Shown piece by piece: positions 6,591 to 13,634 of a DNA stretch of 33,827 nt (within the stretch, counting starts at the first letter, position 1; each line of letters begins with the position of its first letter). The DNA is from a virus, in the IMG/VR virus record IMGVR_UViG_3300032020_001004, positions 1-33,827 of that record. One strand, written 5' to 3'. The notes beneath the pieces were generated by a model, which saw only the letters and a list, made by a program, of their open reading frames with translations, did no database searches and had not been told where the DNA came from. Position numbers and translations under genes: made by a program.

Positions 6591-6863
6591 TTGAAGACGT
6601 TGAAGATTTCTGATGAGGCTCATGCAAAGTTGACTTCGGTTATTGGAAGGCTTATGGCAGAGACTGGAAAGATGAAGACGTACTCTGACGCAATAGAGGC
6701 TTTGCTAAGCAAGTCGGTGGTGTTGTCGCCTGAGCTTCTGAATGAGGTTGAAACTTTTATGGAGAATAATGAGAAACTGGGTTATGTTACCAGAGAGGAG
6801 TTTGTTCATGATGCCATACGTTCAAGATTGGCATGTCTATTGAAGAAGCAGGTGTTAATCTGA
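6591..6863 (+). CDS. Tandem ribbon-helix-helix protein
   Basis: A 90-residue protein from a TTG start, with ATGAGG eight to thirteen bases upstream as the likely ribosome-binding region. Residues 1-45 form one RHH-like unit (KTLKISDEAHAKL ... TYSDAIEALL). Residues 46-85 form a second unit of the CopG/NikR type (VVLSPELLNEVETFMENNE, then YVTREEFVHDAIRSRL). A duplicated RHH suggests a DNA-binding repressor or antitoxin. The next 350 bases hold no intact toxin gene, so if it was an antitoxin its toxin is lost. It lies at the head of the plus-strand accessory island. Confidence 0.7.
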   Translation: MKTLKISDEAHAKLTSVIGRLMAETGKMKTYSDAIEALLSKSVVLSPELLNEVETFMENNEKLGYVTREEFVHDAIRSRLACLLKKQVLI

Positions 6864-7220
6864 AGATGCAAAGCACGGATAATCTCGATGATGGGAACTA
6901 GATGTCTACAAAGCGCTTGAGACTCGCATTCTTCTTGACAAGCTCAAGGAAATCGTTTTTCTTCTCGAACATTGCATAACACCAATAGTGGTCTAGCTAT
7001 CTCAACTTGGCAGGAATGAAAAAGCTTTTCGCCGAAAAGAAGTCTTGCGCAGCCTTGGCTTTTTGTTAGGGCTTGTGAGCCCGCATCGTAAAGTGCATTT
7101 CCTCAACTTATGTTCAAATCCCCAGCACGAGAAAATCTCATTCGCGCATGGAAGCGGAAGATTTACGTTGAAGCGAAAATACTATAACGCAGTCGAGAAC
7201 TAAGTCATCGGTGAGCAAAA
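6864..7220. other. Intergenic region of 357 bases, possible decayed gene
   Basis: No intact gene is present. A short open stretch at 6902-6990 (DVYKALETRILLDKLKEIVF...) lacks a start and ends in TAG, so it may be a remnant of a partner of the preceding RHH gene. A 15-base perfect inverted repeat, CTTTTCG-C-CGAAAAG, lies at 7025-7039. The end supplies the leader of the DUF262 gene, with a good ribosome-binding site GGTGAG five bases before its ATG. Confidence 0.4.
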
Positions 7221-8273
7221 ATGGATAACAGAGCAGTCATCCATTATCCGATTAACGATTTCATCGGTTGGCAGAACAATGGAGAGCTTGTGCTTGTTAC
7301 CTATTTCCAGAGAAGAGACGTATGGGCCAAAAAAGCGAAGTCATCGTTAATTGATACGATCATGAGAAATCTTCCAATCCCGCTAATAATAATGCGTCAG
7401 AGTACAGATCCAAAGACGGGAAAGACTATTCGAGAAATCGTCGACGGCCAACAGAGGCTTCGTTCAATTTTTGAATTCTACAAAGGAGAGATTCAGATTT
7501 CGAAGACTCACAACAAAGAGCTGGCCAATCTCAAGTTCAGTGATATGACCCCCGCGTTGCAGAACAGATTTAGAGAGTATATGCTCGCCGTCAATGTGCT
7601 TTTTGGTGCAAACGATACCGAAATTCTCGACATATTTGGAAGGTTAAATTCGTACACGCTGGTCCTAAACAGTCAGGAGAAGCTTAACGCCAAATACCAC
7701 GGTGAATTCAAGACCTTCGCATATAGAGAAAGTGCCAAGTACCTTGATTTCTTTAGGGACAATAGAATTCTTTCAAACGCTCGGATAATAAGAATGGGTG
7801 AAGCGGAGTTCTTTTCAGAGCTGATTATTGCCATGATGGACGGGTTACAACATGGGAAACGTGTGGTTGGGACTTATTTCGAGAAATATGACGACGATTT
7901 TCTTGCTGAAAGCGAATTGGCTGACAAATTTTCCGCTGTGACAACACTCATCGAGAACATCTTGGATGAAAAACTCAAATCGACTATCTTTAGAAAGAGC
8001 AATCTGTTCTACAGCCTGTTTTGTGTATTTTACGACCTTCTCTATGGCATGAAAGGTCAAGAACGCCATCGGGTCACGTTTCCAAAGTCAACTTACAACC
8101 AGATAGTGAATATGTTGACGTTCTTGAGTGACCAGGTAGAGAAGGCCGTCCCAGATTCTAGGTTTGTTGAATTCAAACTGGCATGTACAGGCCATGTGGA
8201 CAATCTTAAAGAAAGGACTGTCAGACACAAACATATTAAGGCTGCGATTTTGGAGGCACTTGGAAAGACATAG
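7221..8273 (+). CDS. DUF262-family protein (ParB/GmrS-like fold)
   Basis: A 350-residue single-domain member of the DUF262 family, related to the GmrS half of the GmrSD type IV enzyme and to ParB-like nucleases. Hallmarks seen: YFQRRDVW (28-35), the signature VDGQQRL (74-80), and FGRLN (139-143). The rest is helical. Full-length GmrSD proteins add a DUF1524 HNH nuclease domain, which is absent here. DUF262 proteins are recurrent parts of antiviral systems, where the DGQQR pocket is thought to bind or hydrolyse nucleotides. The gene ends 11 bases before the RelA/SpoT-like gene and the two form a compact operon, so a joint function is likely. Its own activity is not known. Confidence 0.85.
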   Translation: MDNRAVIHYPINDFIGWQNNGELVLVTYFQRRDVWAKKAKSSLIDTIMRNLPIPLIIMRQSTDPKTGKTIREIVDGQQRLRSIFEFYKGEIQISKTHNKELANLKFSDMTPALQNRFREYMLAVNVLFGANDTEILDIFGRLNSYTLVLNSQEKLNAKYHGEFKTFAYRESAKYLDFFRDNRILSNARIIRMGEAEFFSELIIAMMDGLQHGKRVVGTYFEKYDDDFLAESELADKFSAVTTLIENILDEKLKSTIFRKSNLFYSLFCVFYDLLYGMKGQERHRVTFPKSTYNQIVNMLTFLSDQVEKAVPDSRFVEFKLACTGHVDNLKERTVRHKHIKAAILEALGKT

Positions 8274-8284
8274 GAAGATTCGCG

Positions 8285-9310
8285 ATGTCTTCCAAAAGAC
8301 AACGTTTGGTCATACTCTACAAAAAAAGCATTTCAGTCTATGAGAAACTAACAGAGGCAATAAAGCAGATATTGTCGAGCATTGTGGAACAGGAAAACGT
8401 GCAATGCGCGTTGCCTATTCAGGCAAGGACTAAGGACATAGCAAGTTTTTTGGAAAAGGTGGACAGAAAGCAGTATAAGGACCCTTTTTCGCAAATGACT
8501 GACCTAACTGGTTCACGGATTGTTCTCTACTTTGAAGATGATGTACGTTTCATGAAAGACGTAGTGGCGGACAAATTTGTCATCGATTTTGACAAATCCG
8601 TCGACAGAAAAGAAAAGTTGCCGCCTTCGCAGTTTGAATATGCTGGAGTGAACTACGTCGCTTCCCTACCTAAAGACCATCCCTTACTGGCTGAACATCC
8701 AGAATTCAAAGGCAAGCTGTTTGAGATCCAAATCATGACACTCTGTCAACTTTCATGGGAAGAAATGCAGAGAAAAATCGAGTACAAGGCCGAAGACCTC
8801 GTGTCTACTTTGGTAAGTCGTAGACTCTCAATGCTTTGCGCCCTTTTTGAGCTGGCAGACGTCGAATTTCAATATTTGATGCAAAGGGGAATTGAGGAAT
8901 TGCTTGGGCAGCCGATTACACTAAGGTCCATGCGCATTTACTCGAACAAAGCAAGAAGTATCGGTAAAGCCATTTCAGATGGAATGAAGACTGGCGTTCT
9001 TAGCAAGTCTCCGCCAGAAGAAGACGTGGGTTATCTGGATGAGTTATGTGATGCCTGTGTCGTGTTTGGACTCAAAACTTTAGCCGACTTGGATATGCTG
9101 CTGTCGAAGAATGAATCAGTTCCGCATATGTATGCGACCATACGAAAGTACCATGCCAACATACGCGCTGGACCGATAATGTTGGTGTTACTAGCAGTCT
9201 ATCATTCGAATAAGAAAGCCAATAAAGCATTCTTATCGAAGAGAAAATGGCCAGATGAAACGATACGGTTCATCGTCGATAGAAGCAAGAAAGCTGGAAG
9301 GCGGGATTAA
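8285..9310 (+). CDS. RelA/SpoT-type nucleotidyltransferase domain protein
   Basis: A 341-residue protein. Residues about 30-170 match the RelA/SpoT synthetase fold: R48-x-K50...S54..K57...R61 (RTKDIASFLEKVDRK), the metal-binding D73 in TDLTGSRIV, and E147 in FEIQIMTLCQLSWEEM. The key residues of the pyrophosphokinase site are therefore in place, although the usual S-x-H before the last strand reads GVN (121-123). There is no HD hydrolase, TGS or ACT domain. Instead a unique ~150-residue helical C-terminus follows. Archaea generally lack stringent-response RelA, so this is horizontally acquired. Small synthetases of this kind make (p)ppGpp or ppApp-type alarmones, or pyrophosphorylate tRNA in toxic versions. 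Coupling with DUF262 suggests a defence or toxin role. Confidence 0.8.
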   Translation: MSSKRQRLVILYKKSISVYEKLTEAIKQILSSIVEQENVQCALPIQARTKDIASFLEKVDRKQYKDPFSQMTDLTGSRIVLYFEDDVRFMKDVVADKFVIDFDKSVDRKEKLPPSQFEYAGVNYVASLPKDHPLLAEHPEFKGKLFEIQIMTLCQLSWEEMQRKIEYKAEDLVSTLVSRRLSMLCALFELADVEFQYLMQRGIEELLGQPITLRSMRIYSNKARSIGKAISDGMKTGVLSKSPPEEDVGYLDELCDACVVFGLKTLADLDMLLSKNESVPHMYATIRKYHANIRAGPIMLVLLAVYHSNKKANKAFLSKRKWPDETIRFIVDRSKKAGRRD

Positions 9311-9427
9311 CGGTCATTTTGAGAATTCACCGTTTTCAGGTTGAATGCCCATGCCCTGCAAGCTGATACGAGCTAGTCACCTTCTAGTCTTCTATATGAA
9401 AAGGTTAGGTGATTCCTGACGCCGAAT

Positions 9428-10216
9428 GTGGTAGTCTTCGACATTGAGACGTACAGAAATGATTGGAGGACTCCAAAAACTAGACGCGAGGCTTTTGATC
9501 CTGAAAAAAATGCGATAATAACAATTGGCCTTTTTGATGGAAGAAACCCCAGGATTTTTCCGGTCATTCAGGATCTGAACGAAGAGAAGTCGCTGGTCAA
9601 GTCTTTTCTCAAGGAGCTTCAGCAGAGGACTGAATTGATTATTGTTGGGTATAACATCCTACATTTTGATATTCCCTACGTCGTCCATAGGCTCAACTCA
9701 GCTGGACAAGAAGCCGATATGTCGCAGTTTAAACCTTTGGACCTGTTTTGGGTTTTGCCTTATTGGTTGCATAGCTCCTCTGATGGTCGGCGACTTGCAG
9801 GCAGTTTTCCTCAGCTGGGTAGTCTCTGGAAGTTTGAGGATGTTGTGAAGCTCATTCTTAAGCAAGAAGCAAATCCTTTCTCAAATAAGGATATCCCTCG
9901 TCTCTGGGAGATGAGACGTTTTGGTGATATAGAAAAACATCTGGAAAGAGATCTCGTTGATACTTACTCTCTTCTAGAACTGCCTGCGATCAAAGAAACG
10001 ATGGAACAGACCAAAAGGCTTGCTTCAGAGAAGCATCACTGCGAAGAATCCTGCCCTTACAGACGGCCTCTTCAGAAAACTAGTGAAAAGGCAAGCTACT
10101 ATTGTACACTTTTGCAGCATAATGTGTCAGGCGAGACAATACTGTCCGCAGTCGACGTGATTGACTTCTCACTGCCCAAGAGAGGCGTCTCATGGATGCC
10201 ATTATGCAGAAAGTAG
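9428..10216 (+). CDS. PolB-type 3'-5' exonuclease domain protein
   Basis: A 262-residue protein with a stand-alone DnaQ/RNase H-like exonuclease of the family B polymerase kind. Exo I is VVFDIET (D5, E7), Exo II is GYNILHFDIPYV (central D), and Exo III is RDLVDTYSL (final D), with about 50 and 95 residues between them. It degrades DNA (or RNA) 3'-5' with two metal ions. The C-terminus has CHCEESC-like cysteines (HHCEESCPYR) of unknown role. The start is the GTG, because an in-frame TGA lies just upstream. It is separated by 117 bases from the RelA/SpoT-like gene, in the same direction. It could belong to that unit or be a separate repair/defence nuclease. Confidence 0.75.
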   Translation: MVVFDIETYRNDWRTPKTRREAFDPEKNAIITIGLFDGRNPRIFPVIQDLNEEKSLVKSFLKELQQRTELIIVGYNILHFDIPYVVHRLNSAGQEADMSQFKPLDLFWVLPYWLHSSSDGRRLAGSFPQLGSLWKFEDVVKLILKQEANPFSNKDIPRLWEMRRFGDIEKHLERDLVDTYSLLELPAIKETMEQTKRLASEKHHCEESCPYRRPLQKTSEKASYYCTLLQHNVSGETILSAVDVIDFSLPKRGVSWMPLCRK

Positions 10217-10313
10217 TACACTGGCACACGGCGTGGCGGGACTCCTACAGCAAGATAGCAAATGTGATCCACCCAAATTCTCTTTCGAGCACAGATCCCT
10301 CTTAACAAGATAG

Positions 10314-10325
10314 TTTTATAATATC
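10314..10325 (+). promoter_or_regulatory. Candidate TATA box of the restriction-modification operon
   Basis: TTTTATAATATC lies about 60-70 bases before the methyltransferase ATG in a 169-base gap. Between them is a short upstream frame starting ATG at 10354 that overlaps the methyltransferase start out of frame, a possible translational brake. The assignment is by sequence similarity and position. Confidence 0.45.
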
Positions 10326-10385
10326 TGATTGAGCTACTTATCCTAGAAAGTGAAATGGTGCTTCATGCAAGTGGCGAGCTAAAGG

Positions 10386-11354
10386 ATGGAGTCAACCGAA
10401 GTCACATTCATTGATCTATTTGCGGGGATAGGTGGTTGTAGAATAGCATTTGAGAGGACTGGGTGTAGATGCGTATGGTCCTCCGACTGGGATGCTGATG
10501 CCCAAAAAGTCTACGAAGGAAATTTCGGCGAACGTCCATTTGGTGACATAACGAAAATTCCCAGCAGCGATATACCTGACCACGATATTCTCGTCGCCGG
10601 ATTTCCTTGCCCCTCGTTCAGCATAATTGGAGACCGAAAAGGACTCAAGGATCATAACGGAAGCCTATTCTTTCAAATCGAGAGAATACTCAAAGATAAG
10701 AAGCCACGCGCCTTCTTGCTGGAAAACGTCAGAGACCTCAAAAACCACAATCGCGGAAAAACTCTGAAGATTATCCTTGACCGCCTCAATGAGATACCCT
10801 ATTATGTATATTGGAAAGTGCTCAATGCCTTAGACTTCGGACTGCCGCAAAAAAGGGAAAGAATCATGATTGTAGGCTTTCGAGACAATTACAAGTTTGA
10901 ATTTCCTGAAGGACCAAGAAATCGAAAGGACTTGAAGGGCATACTTGAGGATGACAAAAAAGTTCCGAAACAGTATTGGGCTTCAGAGCATATCAAAAGC
11001 AACCGTGCCCGGTCAGTTAGGGGCAAGCAGATCTTTCGTCCCTCTATCTGGCACGAAAACAAAGGCGGCGATATCGGTGTACACCCGTACTCATGCGCTC
11101 TGAGAGCTAACGCGTCCTATAACTATCTTCTCGTAAATGGAGTTAGGCGCCTCACTCCCAGGGAAATGTTAAGATTGCAAGGGTTCCCCGAAGATTTCCA
11201 GATCATGGGTTCATATACGGTTATTCGCAAATTGGTGGGAAACAGCGTTCCCATTCCGATGATACAAGCCGTTGCGGAGAACATGCTGCAATCCATGAAG
11301 TGTGCTGAGACCATCCCTGTCCTGAAGCAAGCAAAACTGTTGGAGGCTTCTTGA
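10386..11354 (+). CDS. DNA (cytosine-5) methyltransferase
   Basis: A 322-residue C5 methyltransferase, modification half of the restriction system. Motif I is DLFAGIGG (10-17); motif IV is GFPCPSFS with catalytic C75; motif VI is ENVR (113-116); motif VIII is QKRERI (155-160). The target-recognition region is about 180-245, followed by the conserved RRLTPREMLRLQGFP (254-268) and motif X GNSVPIPM (285-292). All are complete and in canonical order, so the enzyme should be active. Specificity cannot be read directly; the companion nuclease resembles HaeII, whose site is RGCGCY. Its stop overlaps the start of the nuclease gene. The start is fixed by an in-frame stop just upstream. Confidence 0.95.
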   Translation: MESTEVTFIDLFAGIGGCRIAFERTGCRCVWSSDWDADAQKVYEGNFGERPFGDITKIPSSDIPDHDILVAGFPCPSFSIIGDRKGLKDHNGSLFFQIERILKDKKPRAFLLENVRDLKNHNRGKTLKIILDRLNEIPYYVYWKVLNALDFGLPQKRERIMIVGFRDNYKFEFPEGPRNRKDLKGILEDDKKVPKQYWASEHIKSNRARSVRGKQIFRPSIWHENKGGDIGVHPYSCALRANASYNYLLVNGVRRLTPREMLRLQGFPEDFQIMGSYTVIRKLVGNSVPIPMIQAVAENMLQSMKCAETIPVLKQAKLLEAS

Positions 11355-12436
11355 TGTCAGATGCTAAGCTTGCACTGGACAAAATCATCAGCAAAGGACG
11401 TGTTCAACTTTATAAGCCGATTCAGATTGCCGAAATACTTCACCGAAGTAGAGTCTCCAAAGACATGGATTTGGACGACCTACAGAGTTATCGAAACAGA
11501 AGTAAGCGGTGGAGGGACACAGTATCCCTAAGGCTAGTTGGAAACATCAGCACTTCCAGCCAGAAATTTCAGGACAATCTTTTTGAAGAAAATGCGATGC
11601 TCCCTCAGCTACTCAAGCAACTGGAAGCAATCAACATTTCCAGTAGGGGCATGGTGGAGAACTACATCTATCATCAATGCGAGCAAAGATGGAGCCTTCT
11701 CCTTCAAATAGATGATTACTTGAGCAGGACAACCACCGATATTTTCAAAGTAGAAGAAATGGTCAACTGGTTCACGACTGAACCCGGTCTGAAAAAAAGC
11801 ATCGACAAAGTATACGAGATTTCTGTCCACGCTCTTTTTTCTACAATTGTAGAGGAATTGAAAGCTAAGGTGTCTCTTAAAATCGAGAACCCGGACCCCC
11901 AGATACTTAGCGATTTCAAAGAGTTCATCCGGCTGGTTCTGGGCATCAAGCCGAATGAGACAAAGATATCGCTCCCTGCTATGCTTTATCGGGCTGGAGT
12001 CACCAATGCTGCTGATAAGGGAATCGATATATGGACGAACTTTGGCCCGGTCGTGCAGGTTAAGCACTTGAGTCTAACTAAGGACGAGATCGAAGACATT
12101 GTGGATTCAATAAAATTAGCAGAACGCATCATCATAGTCTGCCTAGACGCTGAAAAAGACGCGATTCGTTCGGTATTGAACCAAATTGGCTGGAGCAGCA
12201 GAATTCAGGGGATAATCACCTTGAGTGATCTGAGAAACTGGTATGATATCTGCCTTAGGAAATACGCATCAACAATGGGAAAGAAAGTGTTGAAATGCCT
12301 ACGAATTGAATTCAGAAGAGAGTTTCCCATGGTTACAGAGATAGACGCATTCTTCAAGGAACGAGGCTATGACGCTGAAAAGCTTACTAGCGAATGGAAG
12401 ATCAGCGGCCAGGCGAAATTATTTGGACTCGGTTAG
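11351..12436 (+). CDS. HaeII-family type II restriction endonuclease
   Basis: A 361-residue protein. The N-terminus (residues about 10-75, with KGRVQLYKPIQIAEILHR and LQSYRNRSKRWRD) is what I recall of the HaeII restriction endonuclease family. A PD-(D/E)xK-like core is visible at 226-238: D226 in GIDIW and QVK (236-238) on the next strand. The gene overlaps the methyltransferase by four bases and runs into the Vsr gene, the standard order of a self-contained type II system. It cuts unmodified incoming DNA at the site protected by the methyltransferase. The family call rests on remembered sequence pattern; the nuclease role is well supported by context. Confidence 0.8.
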   Translation: MMSDAKLALDKIISKGRVQLYKPIQIAEILHRSRVSKDMDLDDLQSYRNRSKRWRDTVSLRLVGNISTSSQKFQDNLFEENAMLPQLLKQLEAINISSRGMVENYIYHQCEQRWSLLLQIDDYLSRTTTDIFKVEEMVNWFTTEPGLKKSIDKVYEISVHALFSTIVEELKAKVSLKIENPDPQILSDFKEFIRLVLGIKPNETKISLPAMLYRAGVTNAADKGIDIWTNFGPVVQVKHLSLTKDEIEDIVDSIKLAERIIIVCLDAEKDAIRSVLNQIGWSSRIQGIITLSDLRNWYDICLRKYASTMGKKVLKCLRIEFRREFPMVTEIDAFFKERGYDAEKLTSEWKISGQAKLFGLG

Positions 12437-12875
12437 CAAAGAAACTCGATCTAAGATTATGAGTAGGATAAAGGGCAAAGACACCAGGCTTGAAAAACAA
12501 TTCTACGCTGCATGGGCCTTAAGGAACATCAAAGAGATCGAATGCAACCCTTCAGATGTCTTGGGAAAACCGGATTTCGTGCACAGAAAATCGAAAACAG
12601 CAGTCTTTCTTGACAGTTGTTTTTGGCATGGATGCGCCCTGCATCTCAGGATGCCTCATTCCAATTCTGACTATTGGAAAGAGAAGATTGAAAGAAACAA
12701 AAAAAGAGACAACCTTGTCACACAAACTCTGAGAAAGGAAGGTTGGTCCGTGATAAGAATCTGGGGGCATTCATTGAAAAGTAGATCCGATTTCGAAAAA
12801 TGGGCCGAAAAAGTTGCGGGAAGCATGCTGAAGAAATCAGCTTCGTCTCAAAAGAGAGAAAGAACAACTATCTGA
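12423..12875 (+). CDS. vsr: Very short patch repair endonuclease (Vsr)
   Basis: 150 residues from the TTG at 12423, chosen because the family begins right there (DSVSKETRSKIMSRIKGKDT matches the usual SPEQRSRNMSRIRGKDT); an ATG further upstream lies deep inside the nuclease gene. Core motifs: LGKPDFV, then AVFLDSCFWHGC with the catalytic Asp on the strand and the Zn-binding Cys/His residues, then YWKEKIERNKKRD and the final strand WSVIRIWGHSL. Vsr nicks next to T:G mismatches that arise when 5-methylcytosine deaminates, and is a common companion of C5 methyltransferases. It overlaps the end of the endonuclease gene by 14 bases. Confidence 0.93.
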   Translation: MDSVSKETRSKIMSRIKGKDTRLEKQFYAAWALRNIKEIECNPSDVLGKPDFVHRKSKTAVFLDSCFWHGCALHLRMPHSNSDYWKEKIERNKKRDNLVTQTLRKEGWSVIRIWGHSLKSRSDFEKWAEKVAGSMLKKSASSQKRERTTI

Positions 12876-13365
12876 GGTCACAGACGGTTTTGGCTCTAAC
12901 AAACTTTTTGAATGGAACTGTCAACTTGCTCTGCACTGGCGAGCAGCCTCCTCGTGGAATAGGATTTTTGAGTTCATCAAGATATTCCAAACAGTATATC
13001 GTGTAGAATTCCTTTCTTCCCCAAGCCGCATTACTTGGAAGCAGATGAGATACTTGGTCTCTACCGACCTTTGGCTTTACGCGCTCTACTTTGCCAACAT
13101 ACGAGACGGATTCTTCATAATAAAATGCGAGGAAGACGTTGTGCATGGCCTTTCTGCGCCATGGCCGAATGTATGTCAACTCTCTCAGAGCCCTTTGAAG
13201 GGAAGAAGATTTTACGGGAACAACAGTAAATCCGCCTTGGATACGCACCGTGTCAAGCATCGAGTAGGATTGACAGTCACCACAAACGAAGATCGTTCCA
13301 TTCTTAAGTCTAAGGATCTCGCCTCTGTTTTTGTCTCCATTGCATATCGCGCATGACATCGGCAC
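12868..13365 (-). CDS. Zinc-finger protein, possibly with EVE/PUA-like domain
   Basis: A 165-residue protein. CAIC (5-8) and CGDC (28-31) form an N-terminal zinc knuckle pair. The remaining 110 residues are beta-rich, with FYYEESVSYVGKVERV, a conserved W (115), YTIYCLEYLDELKNPIP and a C-terminal LTVPFKKF. That pattern recalls EVE/ASCH-type modified-base-binding domains, but the match is weak. The gene converges on, and overlaps by eight bases, the Vsr gene. A reader of modified DNA beside a methyltransferase would make sense; this is speculative. TATAAA 17-22 bases before the ATG suggests a nearly leaderless transcript. Confidence 0.6.
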   Translation of the reverse strand: MPMSCAICNGDKNRGEILRLKNGTIFVCGDCQSYSMLDTVRIQGGFTVVPVKSSSLQRALRELTYIRPWRRKAMHNVFLAFYYEESVSYVGKVERVKPKVGRDQVSHLLPSNAAWGRKEFYTIYCLEYLDELKNPIPRGGCSPVQSKLTVPFKKFVRAKTVCDLR

Positions 13366-13381
13366 TTAATCGACCTTTATA

Positions 13382-13387
13382 TTCGTA
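13382..13387 (-). promoter_or_regulatory. Candidate TATA box of the zinc-finger gene
   Basis: On the minus strand ATATAAAGG stands about 22 bases before the ATG at 13365, as expected for a leaderless archaeal mRNA. A second AT-rich element, GTATTAAATTT, lies 25 bases further upstream and is an alternative. Confidence 0.35.
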
Positions 13388-13426
13388 AGGAAGGATCTCG
13401 GGAAATTTAATACTTATGCGCGCGCA

Positions 13427-13633
13427 TTGCCTAGAAAAGCGACTGATTGGAAGAAGACTCGTAGACTGAAGAAAAGGATCAAGGAACACATGAGGTCTAA
13501 TGGAAGATGGCTAGTAGGCTAATGGACTGAAGAGCAACTGAAGCAAAATACGCACACTATTGTCAGCTGTGGCAAGCTAATAACGCCAACGCCCATAAAG
13601 AATTATCCGGAGATTGAATGGCAACATCGGTAG
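13427..13633 (+). pseudogene. Small basic ORF interrupted by a stop codon
   Basis: From a TTG at 13427 the frame reads 31 residues rich in Lys/Arg (PRKATDWKKTRRLKKRIKEH...), meets TAA at 13520-13522, and continues another 36 codons (WTEEQLKQNTHTIVSCGKL...) to TAG at 13631-13633. The two halves look like one protein with a single nonsense mutation, but I do not recognise the family and the start codon is weak. A perfect palindrome ATGCGCGCGCAT (13416-13427) abuts its start. It lies in the 270-base gap between the accessory island and the virion operon. Confidence 0.35.
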
Positions 13634-13634
13634 A

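Noticed and set aside
7090-7130. tRNA-like 3' end (TTCAAATCCCC followed by AGCAC)
   Set aside because: The bases before it cannot pair to form a T stem and no matching acceptor 5' strand or anticodon arm exists upstream.
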